Assembly (NCBI GenBank): GCA_950097015.1
Contig: CATNEN010000031.1
Span: 682,001-746,000, forward strand
Direction of reading: 5' to 3'
Source of the DNA: Macrostomum hystrix
Lineage: Eukaryota; Platyhelminthes; Macrostomidae
DNA: 64,000 bases
A program made the position numbers and the translations under genes. The notes beneath the pieces were generated by a model, which made no database searches, was not told where the DNA came from, and saw only the letters and a list, made by a program, of their open reading frames with translations. Below, in pieces: positions 45,201 to 55,459 of the stretch. Each line of letters opens with the position of its first letter. The first letter of the stretch is position 1.

Positions 45201-48200
45201 GTCGCCATTCCAGATCAGATTCCAGGTGCGGCGCCTGCGCTTCAAATCTTCTGAATCATCAAAGCAGCTGGCCTCTTGAAAATTGAATCTAATTTCACGC
45301 AATCCCAGTCTCATATTTTCTCTTCTAATCTCAGGTGTTCCACTTTCATCTAATCTCAGGTGTTCCACTGTCATCTAATCTGAGGTGTTCCACTGTCATC
45401 TAATCTGAGGTGTTCCACTGTTGTCTAATCTCAGGTGTTCCACTTTCATCTAATCTCAGGTGTTCCACTGTCATCTAATCTGAGGTGTTCCACTGTTGTC
45501 TAATCTCCGCAGGTGGCCTCATTCATCGCTCGTCTGTCCGGCCAGCTGGCCTACGGCGCCAGCGCTGTGCAGATCGGCGCCATCTGCTATAGCGGCCGCG
45601 TCATCAGAGTCATCAGCCCGGACGAGTGCCCCACAGCCGACGCCTTCTTCCGCCAGCTGCTGCTTCTGCGCTACGATGAGGACTCGGCGACGGCAACTGG
45701 CGACGCTGTAGCCGCGGCGGCGGCTCTACTTCGCCGGCTTCAACGGACTGAGGCGCGTCGCAGCATCGTTGTGATCACCGACAGCGTCACGAATAGCGGC
45801 CTCAGCCTGAAGTCTGCATCGGCGCTGCTGCCAAACAACACCGAGAACTACTTCGTGACCATCAGCCCCGTCTGGAACCCGGCGCTGCGTGCCGAGGCTG
45901 CCAGCTTCGTGTCCGAAGCCGACAATCTTGTTGAACTGGACTCCTACTACCTGCTGTCCACCAGCGGAGTGCAGCAGATGTTCCCGCAGTGCTACCGCGC
46001 ATGCGACTCTGCCAGGAACAGCCTGGCCGTGCGGCAGAGCTTCCTGCGCTACCTGCAGGACTCGGTGCACCAGTATGAGGCCTGGCTGTACACCGTGTAC
46101 TCCAGCATCACCCGGCTGCAGGAGGGCCTCGAGACAATGCAGTACCAGTTCGAGAGCAAGCAGATTCGGTGAGTTAAATTCTTCCACTGACTCCTGCATC
46201 AAAGGTCGCGAGTTCGCTCCGCAACGAAGCCTGAAGAAACTTCGCCTTCTTTACCTTCTCCTTCTAAGCCCCGAATCGGGGTATGAGTGGCAGAGCGTTT
46301 AACGCTTTTGCCTCTCGCACCAATTCGTCCCTGAGCTCGATTCCGTGGCGAAGCCACATTCACTTGGGCGCGCAGTCACGGAGAGAAGGCTTGGTGGCTT
46401 GTCGTGCAATTTACGCCATTGAGGGCCAACCTCCAAGACACAGTGGGAGTGTGCACTGCCTGACGATGAGAAAGTCAGGGCAGACGTACACAGCTGTGTG
46501 CGTATGTGCTCAGGAGTCAGTGAAATGGTCAGAATTGCCTCCTCACTGGTCTAGTGTCACCAAATGATGTGCTATTGCCCGCAGCCCTCCTGCAATTATA
46601 TTATTTTCATTCAGCCCCGACTCGATTGTTACGAAATGAAGCCTCCTGCTACGAGCGTACATTGACCTGGGGCTTGTGAAAGCGCCTAACTAATTACCCA
46701 AGCTCAACTACCCACCTTACTTGGCAGTCTGGAGCTCTGCAGCCGGATGCTGTCGCATTACAAAGCCACCGTGCAGCGGCTGCAGGACCAGCTGGACAGT
46801 CTGCAGTCCATGCGCAGCCAGGCGGTCAACGCCGCCGACTACGAGAGCAGCCTGGCCCAGGTGCGCCAGCTCGAGAAGCAGGTCGAGAGCCTGACGGTGA
46901 AGAAGAGCCAGCTGGTGTCGCAGCTGCAGGAAATCCTGGTGCGCATCGGCACCGCCGAGGACCGATTGTCGGCGATGCGCCGCGACCAGGAGGCCAAGGT
47001 GGCGGCCGAGAGTGCCCAGATTGCGTCCCTGGAGACTCGCATCGCCTCCTCCTGGCAGTCGCTGCAGACGCTGACCCAGCAGCTGCTGCTGAAGCGAATG
47101 TCCGCCAGCAACGCCGAGTCAATGGTGCAGGAGAAGGAGGCGCGCATTCAGGATGTCCTTCTGCTCAACGCAGACATGGCCACACGGATCACTTCGCTGA
47201 GAACTCAAATTGAGGCGCTCAAGGCCAATACCAACAGCTCGCAGGTGGCCGGGTGAGATTCCCCCTTCCCTTGTGACAATGCATTGTGCACAATTCCATT
47301 CCATTCATTCATGCTCCTTCCATTGTGCACATTCCACTGCTCCTACCATTGTGCACATTCCACTGCTCCTTCCATTGTGCACATTCCACTGCTCCTTCCA
47401 TTGTGCACATTCTACTGCTCCTTCCATTGTGCACATTCTACTGCTCCTTCCATTGTGCACATTCCACTGCTCCTTCCATTGCGCACATTCCACTGCTCCT
47501 TCCATTGTGCACATTCCACTGCTCCTTCCATTGTGCACATTCCACTGCTCCTACCATTGTGCACATTCCACTGCTCCTTCCATTGTGCACATTCCACTGC
47601 TCCTACCATTGTGCACATTCCACTGCTCCTTCCATTGTGCACATTCCACTGCTCCTTCCATTGTGCACATTCCACTGCTCCTACCATTGTGCACATTCCA
47701 CTGCTCCTACCATTGTGCACATTCCACTGCTCCTACCATTGTGCACATTCCACTGCTCCTACCATTGTGCACATTCCACTGCTCCTTCCATTGTGCACAT
47801 TCCACTGCTCCTTCCATTGTGCACATTCTACTGCTCCTTCCATTGTGCACATTCTACTGCTCCTTCCATTGTGCACATTCCACTGCTCCTTCCATTGTGC
47901 ACATTCCACTTACTCCCCATTCTGTGCATCCAATTAAAAACGTGTGCCATGCAGATGACCGAGTTGCTCGCACCCTTTCGCAGCTTCATCAGCACCCAGG
48001 AGGCCCTGACTAGTTGCCAGTCCGCTGCGGCCCTAGATGGCTTCAAGCCGCTCCTGACTATTCGCGCTGGCTCCGCTGTTCGCTTCCAGGAGGTCGTCGA
48101 CTCGCTACTTCGCGGCGCCGCCTACTCCTGGATGTCGGCAGCAGAGTCCGCCGAGATGCGCCAGTTTGTCGGCCTCAGCAACTTCACTGTTGGCGCCTAC

Positions 48201-50108
48201 AGCCAGGTGAAGCTGGTGTTCCGCAACTCGGTCGGCCTGGCCCGGGCACACCTCACCTTCCAAGCCTCCGCGTTTGACTTCACCAACTTCTTCAGCTCGG
48301 CGAATCTCATCTCCAGCTTTCCCTGGCGACTGGAGTACGTGAAGGAGACGCTCGACCTGAGCTGGAGCCTCCGCAGCGACCGCTTCCCCAGCCTCCTGTT
48401 CTCCATCCTGACACACTCGGCTGCAGCCTCTTCCGCATCGGCGAAAGCCTCTGCCACCGCAGTCGCTGCCGCGGCCGACTCCCAGTGCGCTGGTCGCAGC
48501 GGCCTCCTGGCTGTTCTGACCGATAAGGACGGCTGCGAGGACCTGCCGGGTCCGTATCCCCGCTTCCGCTTCTCCCCCTCTGGCCGGCCAGCCGCTCTAG
48601 CCGAGATGGAGGACCTGGAATCTCTCCAGCTGCTCGCCAGGCCACTCGCAACGGACGCTGACGGCTGGCTGCCCGGCCTCATCGCGTCTGCCGACATGCC
48701 GGTGACGCTAAGCGAGTTGCTTAGCAACGGCATGCTCGCCTACCCGGCCGAGGCCGCCCCTGCTGGCGCCCTGCGTCCTGGCCTGTTCTACAAGTCCGTG
48801 CTGCTCCGCTCCCGCCCGCTGGCCTTCCCCCTGATCCGCCTCCGCCTCACGGCCGCCTCCGCAAAAGTTCAGCAGATTATCTACAACGGCACCTTTGATC
48901 GCGACCGCATTGTGCAATCCACCTGGACCAGCCGGATACTGACCTCCGCCCGACTCTTCGCTGCCGATCCACCGTTCGCCTACGCCATCGGCGACGCCGC
49001 CCCCTGCCAGCTAGGCAATGCCACCGGCGTCCTCTACTTCAACCTGGACAACATCTGCCCGATTGTGGCCGACGCCAGGCGCGGCTGGTCCGTCCTAATG
49101 TCCACCGAGACCGATCGCATGGTCGACTGGAGCCAGGCCCAGCGTGCGGTCTACATAGAAATCTCTCTGAAGCGGCGAACCACTTTGGACACCGCTGCCG
49201 CCGCGCTTGCTGCCTTTGCCACCTCATCCGCAGCTGGAGCCTCAGCCGGTGCTGGAGCCTCGGCCGGTGCTGGAGCCTCAGCCGGTGCTGGAGCCTCGGC
49301 CGGTGCTGGAGCCTCAGCCGGTGCTGGAGCCTCAGCCGGTGCTGGAGCCTCGGCCGGTGCTGGAGCCTCAGCCGGTGCTGGAGCCTCGGCCGGTGCTGGA
49401 GCCTCAGCCGGTGCTGGAGCCTCGGCCGGTGCTGGAGCTTCATCTGGTTCTGGAGCCTCAGCCGGTGCTGGAGCCTCGGCCGGTGCTGGAGCCTCATCTG
49501 GTGCTGGAGCCTCGGCCGGTGCTGGAGCCTCATCTGGTGCTGGAGCCTCAGCCGGTTCTGGAGCCTCGGCCGGTGCTGGATCCTTGGCCGGTGCTGGAGC
49601 CTCAGCCGGTGCTGGAGCCTCGGCCGGTGCTGGAGCCTCATCTGGTGCTGGAGCCTCGGCCGGTGCTGGAGCCTCATCTGGTGCTGGAGCCTCAGCCGGT
49701 TCTGGAGCCTCGGCCGGTGCTGGATCCTTGGCCGGTGCTGGAGCCTCATCTGGTGCTGGAGCCTCGGCCGGTGCTGGAGCCTTGGCCGGTGCTGGAGCCT
49801 CGGCCGGTACTGGAGCCTCATCTGGTGCTGGAGCCTCATCTGGTGCTGGAGCCTCATCTGGTGCTGGAGCCTCATCTGGTGCTGGAGCCTCGGCCGGTGC
49901 TGGAGCCTCGGCCGGTGCTGGAGCCTCATCTGGTGCTGGAACCGGTGCTGGAGCCGTTGCTGGTGCTTCAGCTGCTTCCGGTGCATCCGCAGCCTCTGGA
50001 GCCTCGGCAGCTTCCGGTGCCTCCGGTGCTTCTGGTACTTCCGGTGCTTCTGGCTCTTCGTCAGCTTCCGCTGCCTCCGCAGCTTCCGCTGGCAGTCTCA
50101 GCGGTTAA
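42238..50108 (+). CDS. Large secreted Cys-rich / VWA-like / coiled-coil / GAS-repeat protein (family not recognised)
   Basis: Six exons, 42238-43333, 43855-44267, 44482-45225, 45513-46168, 46728-47244 and 47955-50108, join in frame to 1,859 residues. Order of parts: signal peptide (about 1-30); a Cys-rich module repeated through exons 1-3, each about 40 residues with pattern C-P-x-G-x-[FY]...GC-x4-C-x2-C; a Ser/Ala-only linker (about 564-649); one more Cys-rich segment; a VWA-like fold (about 731-908) split by intron 3, starting YIIFVVDT and with IVVITDS, but lacking the DxSxS metal site; a coiled coil (exon 5, about 975-1142); an unassigned 420-residue globular part with several N-glycosylation sequons; and a Gly/Ala/Ser tail of about 290 residues. 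No membrane anchor follows. It looks like an extracellular structural or gland product; the function is not known. Exon 5's donor (CAG|GTGGCC) was chosen because the stronger GTGAGA 8 nt later breaks the frame. Confidence 0.85.
43355..43624 (+). repeat. Minisatellite, 15-bp unit, in intron 1 of the secreted Cys-rich gene
   Basis: About 18 copies of gatttccgaggttgg, starting about 22 bp after the donor. The frame from exon 1 stays open through all copies (repeating EVGIS) and stops at 43625, so a retained intron would encode a shorter secreted form. Confidence 0.92.
45333..45505 (+). repeat. Minisatellite, 25-bp unit resembling a 3' splice site, in intron 3 of the secreted Cys-rich gene
   Basis: About seven copies. 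Each ends in tcatctaatctcag (branch-point-like ctaat, pyrimidines, CAG) and is followed by gtgttccact. The genuine acceptor at 45511-45512 (tgtctaatctccgcag) is itself a member of the series. Confidence 0.88.
46277..46611 (+). repeat. tRNA-derived SINE, family 1, full-length forward copy in intron 4
   Basis: The head reads gagtggcagagcgtttaacg (A-box-like) and, about 45 bp on, gagctcgattcc (B-box-like), which resembles a Leu/Ser-type tRNA. The body matches the reverse copies at 6000-7212 and 9957-10327, and the tail is attatattattt. It reads in the same direction as its host gene. Confidence 0.82.
47310..47915 (+). repeat. Minisatellite, 26-bp unit, in intron 5 of the secreted Cys-rich gene
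   Basis: About 23 copies, core cattgtgcacattccactgc. It fills most of the 710-bp intron; long open frames here are by-products. Confidence 0.93.
49234..49950 (+). repeat. Coding minisatellite, 18-bp unit (GAGASA hexapeptide)
   Basis: About 39 copies of ggtgctggagcctcggcc inside exon 6, alternating GCC-ending and catct-containing forms, so the peptide alternates ASAGAG and ASSGAG. Unlike the intronic arrays it keeps a multiple-of-3 period and lies in the proven frame. Confidence 0.9.
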
Positions 50109-50766
50109 GCTTACTGTCGTTGAAATTGTATGCTCTGTTGTTGCAAGCGCTGTTCCGTTTCTCTAACTTATTTGTTTCGTTTCAACAAATACATCTTGTT
50201 ACCTGAATTAGCATTCCATTTTTGCGCCTTTGACTTCATCGCCTGTGACAGTTCTAGATTTACTTGCTAACAACAATTCGCTAGCGCGGATTCGATAATA
50301 GCCAAATGAAGTGCGCTAGAAAAAGAACTCATTATTTTATTTGTCACGCAAATTTCCCTGGAGGCCATCTGTTAGTGGAGCCATGGCTCTTCAATCAATG
50401 TCATAGAGTGGCATTCTGAACGCGGCGATGGCTAACGACTGTTATCGGACTTTTGAATTTCACTGATGCTTCTCGGCATGATTCGGATGACACCTCTGAC
50501 ACCGCTTTAGTTTATTAAGATTTTGAGTAGGCCAGCCTACTTAAGCCTACTCAATAATATTCTATCTGGTGAAATTTGATCCGATGCGATCCGGGCGAAC
50601 TGAACGATTTTAGACGAAATTTGAGACTCGTGTGAATAGCTTCAATAATAGCTTGGCAGAGATTGCACATAACCTTTGCTGAGCACTTTGTCAGATCTGG
50701 CTGTTTGTTAGCATACTAACCGTATTAATAATACTGAGCCCCAGCCCACATCCGAAATATTTTAAG
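50109..50766. other. Downstream flank of the secreted Cys-rich gene
   Basis: 3' UTR and spacer. The nearest weak polyadenylation-like hexamer is AATACA near 50186; no AATAAA is seen nearby. Confidence 0.4.
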
Positions 50767-51115
50767 GGATAGCTTCAGCCTAACTGAGGATTTGGGAGAG
50801 GGATAGCTTCAGCCTAACTGAGGATTTGGGGGAGGGATAGCTTCAGCCTAACTGAGGATTTGGGGGAGGGATAGCTTCAGCCTAACTGAGGATTTGGGAC
50901 AGGGATAGCTTCAGCCTAACTGAGGATTTGGGGCAGGGATAGCTTCAGCCTAACTGAGGATTTGGGACAGGGATAGCTTCAGCCTAACTGAGGATTTGGG
51001 GCAGGGATAGCTTCAGCCTAACTGGGGATTCAGGGAGGGGTAGCTTTAGCCTAACTGGGGATTCAGGGAGGGATATCTTCAGCCTAAATCTGGGGATTTG
51101 GAAGAGGGATAGCTT
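50767..51115 (+). repeat. Minisatellite, 34-bp unit
   Basis: About 10 copies, core ggatagcttcagcctaactg, degenerating to the right. Confidence 0.9.
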
Positions 51116-52589
51116 CAGCGTGGTACAGGTCTGAGTTCCTGAAACTAAAGCACTCGCAACACTGTCCAGCATGTGTAATTGAGCAAGCTCTCACAGTTGC
51201 CCTTAAAAGGCATGCCTGCAATGCATGAATTCATGAATTTAAACATTGGAGTGACGGATTTCACACTCCAGCCCCACCCTTCTGATTACCCATTAGCCAA
51301 GACTGTGAAAAGCAGGGATGATGAAATGATGGGAATTTTATCCTCGCATGCTGATTACGCAATCATTCAGCAGCCACCCTGCCAAGGCAATTCTTGTCCG
51401 CAAACTTCAGTTGCAGCATTGGTTCAATTCTGCCTGCGAGAGCCCCAATGCCTTCTTGAGGCTCTTAATTTATTGGACAAACTTGTGATGCTGCTGCTGC
51501 TGCTGCTGCTGCTTCAACACGCCCGCTAATAGCATGGCAGTGTGTGTGCGTGACTCACTCTCGCCCCGTTTTGACTGAGAACAGGCACCGACTGCATTCC
51601 GATGACGCAACTTGAAGGTGCAGCACGAGTTTGATTTTGTGACTGTGCTCACAGGCTGGGGTCAGCTGGCCTGCTGTAGTAGAGCTGCTTGCTCACAGGG
51701 TATTCTAGATACTCTACCAACCGTAAATTCTATACCCAGGTTTAAGTCTTGTACTTTAAAGAAATCGGTAGAAACAGCGGTACAAAATGCTTGCAATACA
51801 AATTTGCCTGCCATTCACACTAGCGTGACTAATTGCCAATGGACTGTGCAGTGGAGGAAGGGGTGGGCGAACTTCAAGGAACTTCTGCCGTGTCTGCATT
51901 GCGCATGGTTCCCGGCTATGCCTAATTTGGAGTGCAATTTCCTGCTGCACGGCGACCCCCGCTGTCAATTCTCCCCATTCTTCACACCCAGACTTTGCGG
52001 GCCATAACCTCCAGGGGGCTGACTGTCTGTCAAGCCGGTGCAGGTGCACTTGTTTGTCTCCCAGTTGGGAGGGTATGACTCAACTCCCCAGTTACTACTG
52101 TTGTTGAGCACTTCCCCATTCTCTTTCTTCGCTTGTCACTTACCTTCCTCTCTACCTGGCATGCTCAGTACGCCAGCGCGCTCTCGCTCTGTCTCCTTCT
52201 ATGTCTCCAGTACGCCTGCCCCGATCCTCAAGGCAGCTCAGCGCTCTGATTGGCTAGTCCGTCTCCTCCTTTCCCCCTATCTGGGTCTTACCCTCTTTCC
52301 CGCCACTCTCTCTTCTTTCTTAGCCGCTGAGCTGGCCAAGCTGAGAAGGCTTCCCTGCGCGGGTTCGGACTGATCTCCAGGTATTTGAGCCGGCTGGGGA
52401 CGCCACGCCCCTCGTTGCGCACCGTTGAGCCGCTTCAGTTTCTCCTCCGAGCCGAACACCGCCTGACTAAACCGATTGCACCTGCTGTGAACTCGAGCAT
52501 TTTGAGAATTTCGGGAGCCAGTCCAGGTGAGTGCAGCGCGCATCGCTTTTTACCTGGATTGCGATCCCGCAATTTAAATAGACACTCGG
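51116..52589. other. No gene recognised
   Basis: Frames of 90-130 codons on both strands with no domain; a (CTG)8 stretch lies at 51491-51514. Confidence 0.5.
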
Positions 52590-52734
52590 GCGGTTGTAAT
52601 CACCGAGACGTCGGGAGTTCGAAGCTCAGCAAGGAAACTAGTCTAGTCATCGAGCAAGACACATAATGTCCCATTATATTAAGTCCACTCTGTTGTAAAA
52701 TGGCTCCATGTTTAGCATTCTAGTAGGCTTAGAT

Positions 52735-53329
52735 CAGAGATCAGCAAACTCCGGCCGGCGGTCCAGATGCGGCCCTCGTAGCTCCCAAATCCGGCTCGTT
52801 GCCCCTTCCAACACCTATAGTATCCTGTCTCATCTTTCCCTTGTCCCTCATCTGGAGATGGAGAGTCTCGTCTCTCCCCTGTCTCATCTCACCCCTGTCT
52901 CGTCTCTCCCCTGTCTCATCTCTTCCCTGTCTCATCTCACCCCTGTCTCATCTCTCTCCCGTCTCGTCTCTCCCCTGTCTCATCTCACCCCTGTCTCGTC
53001 TCTCCCCTGTCTCATCTCACCCCTGTCTCATCTCACCCCTGTCTCATCTCTCTCCCGTCTCGTCTCTCCCCTGTCTCATCTCACCCCTGTCTCGTCTCTC
53101 CCCTGTCTCATCTCTTCCCTGTCTCATCTCTCCCCTGTCTCATCTCTTCCCTGTCTCATCTCACCCCTGTCTCATCTCTCTCCCGTCTCATCTCACCCCT
53201 GTCTCATCTCTCTCCCGTCTCATCTCTCCCCTGTCTTATTTCTCTCCTTTCTCATATTCCTAAAGTCAATGCTTTCGTCTTTTTAGTTTCTCTCCGTGGC
53301 CCGCTAGCTAATAAGTTTGCCGACCCCTG
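52735..53329. mobile_element. Non-autonomous hAT-type MITE with an internal minisatellite
   Basis: Ends: cagagatcagcaaactccgg at the left and, on the other strand, caggggtcggcaaacttatt at the right. The 8-bp flanking repeats are gcttagat (52727-52734) and ggttagat (53330-53337), 7 of 8 identical. About two thirds of the interior is a 16-bp tandem array; there is no transposase. The element lies within a family 2 SINE. Confidence 0.78.
52855..53245 (+). repeat. Minisatellite, 16-bp unit, inside the MITE
   Basis: About 24 copies of acccctgtctcatctc with ctctcc and cgtctc variants; strongly pyrimidine-biased on the plus strand. Confidence 0.9.
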
Positions 53330-53410
53330 GGTTAGATTTTTGTGTCCATGGACTGTAAAGTTGTACGCAGCCTTCACATTGGTTGTACATCTGGCCCAAA
53401 TGCCATCTAC

Positions 53411-55440
53411 CCACTATGAAGTGTCTAGTCGATTCCACTGCCTCATTAAAAATATGCGATGGGGAGACTAAAACTGGACCTATTCACACCGAAATCGAAT
53501 TTTTTAAGTTTCTTAAAAATTGATCGCTGGTCCTAATGGATCCTTTCCGCTTGGCCAGCCACCGCAATCACTGAGCTCTCATTAACTCTGGACTCAAACT
53601 TTCACACTGAGAGCCTTTGCTAAGGAGCAAGAGAGAGCAGCTGGGAGGCCCGGGTTACATGAGATCGCACTCAGCTGAGCTGCTGTTGCACCCGTCACCC
53701 TCTTGTGAGCTAGTTTCTAGTATATAGACTCATCGATTGCTGCTACATAGCTGCAGTCGGGGGTGTCACAGAAGCTCCAGCAGCTCGCGGCATGCAAATG
53801 AGTCCGCGACCCGGCCTTGCAATGTATTGAGTTATTAAAAAAATCCAGCCAGCCTCGCAGAAGATGGCAGCCGGCCCTCCCGCATCCAAGTCTGCTAGAA
53901 GGTATGAGATTACCTGAATAACTGCCCCCTCCCAAATCCGTGAAGTGGAGTGGAAATACCCCAGCTCCGCTTCCTTGAATGCCTAGTACTAAAGTACATT
54001 TCAGCACTGGATCTTGTGCTGCCTTGTTTTCTGCTGCTTTGCGTGCAGATTTCTATCTGGGTGGGGATTTTCTCCCAATGAATTTTGCCATTCCCCCTGT
54101 GTCAGGCCTGAAACAAAAGCAATTATTGTGGTCTACAGGCCCGCCTTGGTGCACTTTCAGGCTGCTGTTTCAATTACTGGCAGCAAAGGCATTCAGTGCA
54201 CCAAAATGGAGAAAGTTTTCCAATTCCAAAGCAAAAACTCATTGGTCTTGTTGGTGTTGAAGCCAAAGTGTCCATTCTTGCTCTGTTTGTTTTTCATTTC
54301 TTTCGCCGAAAGACCACGAGCCAAAAGTGCAACGACAAGAGGTCCGGGTTGCCAACTGTTGCTGATAGAGGACATAAGCTTAGCCAGGTAGATGGACAGA
54401 CTGGGCACACACTTTTGCGGCCGTGTCTTTCGCTCCTCCAACCTTCTCGCTTTCTCTCTCTCTCTCTCTCTCTATATTTTAGGCGAGGGCGAAACGGCGA
54501 TGAAAAAAAATGAGCGAAAGAAAAAAGGCCCACAGGCACTGAGCCCCGCGTAACTAATAGGTTTCGGGGGCTACAGGGGAAATCGGCGCTAATGAGGGAG
54601 ATTTTGCACACCTGGCCACTGGCGCACCTGTTTATCGTCGGCGAGGATTCCTCCCCCCCGCCGATGGGAACAAGGCCACCGGGTTAGATTTTTTCCTCTC
54701 TAAACTTTTAGACGCATCCGCTGCGCATTTTCGGCCGCCGCTCCAACGAGATGGTGCCTACAAATCATGGGATGGACAGGTCACCGAGACTAGCCGAGTT
54801 ATTATCTATTAGTTCGACTTCCTTTAGTCTGTCGGCCTCTTTAACTCTCTTTTTTTACTGTCAGTTGGTTTCAGCCACTCACCAATTCTTTCCTAGAAAC
54901 TTTATACATTTTATATAATAAGTTTTCAAAGAAGTGTGATCTATCTTTCGTTGCCTTTTTGGCCAGCCTATGCTCATAGTTACTTCCCCTCACAATTGAT
55001 CGCTGATTCTTGTTGGCAGCCTCACCGCCAACTGTCAATCCTGTGTGGTATGTGAGATGCGCCCCTCTTGCCAGCTGTCTTGCTCTGCTGTCTCTTCTAC
55101 CTCAGCTCCGCGACCTGCCCGGCCTTCCCCATCGGAATCCGACTCCCTGCTGGTCCAGAATGCATGGCCAGCGCATCCCACAAATATCCCCCTTTGGCGC
55201 ACAACAAGGCAGCGGAGTGGGAGGAAGGGAGACAGGCAGAGGCGGGGGATGACAAGCCGGAGGACAGGTCGAAGGGGATAGGAAGAGCCTCCGAGGGAAG
55301 AGCTGAATGGCTAGCTATCAGGTTGCAGGAGCAGAGCGCAGCACACAGGCAGGGCCTCTTCGTAGTTGAGGCTATAACTAGTTAGGCACAGCAGCCTCCC
55401 GAGATACCAGGGTTCCACCAATACCAGCTTCAACTCCCGC
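53411..55440. other. No gene recognised; (CT)n tract
   Basis: Unique sequence with a (CT)11 run at 54452-54473. Overlapping 80-105-codon frames at 55010-55385 could be untranslated or upstream exon sequence of the next gene, but nothing supports that. Confidence 0.45.
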
Positions 55441-55459
55441 AGCATCTCCCAAACCAAGA
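55441..55459 (+). other. Splice acceptor before the orphan gene start codon
   Basis: cagcttcaactcccgcag ends at 55442, 17 nt before the ATG at 55460, the same arrangement as in four other genes here. Confidence 0.45.

Larger units (their letters stand above)
52590..53410 (+). repeat. SINE family 2, interrupted by a MITE
   Basis: The left part (agcaagacacataatgtccc, gttgtaaaatggctcc) and the right part (tccatggactgtaaag, acatctggcccaaatg) match the left and right halves of the copy at 2345-2625. The split is caused by the element at 52735-53329. Confidence 0.65.

Noticed and set aside
46277-46360. Possible functional tRNA gene
   Set aside because: A- and B-box-like elements are present but no full cloverleaf or acceptor stem closes, and the sequence continues into a repeated SINE body.
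47245-47254. Stronger-looking donor GGGTGAGA at the end of exon 5
   Set aside because: Using it puts a TGA at the start of exon 6; the CAG|GTGGCC donor 8 nt upstream keeps the frame.
47286-47954. 5' extension of exon 6 of the secreted gene through the 26-bp array
   Set aside because: The array is intronic: a clean acceptor (gccatgcag) at 47954 joins exon 6 in phase to exon 5.
49039-50166. Frames of about 315 codons rich in PVLEP or LQHRP
   Set aside because: Out-of-frame readings of the coding 18-bp Gly-Ala-Ser array.
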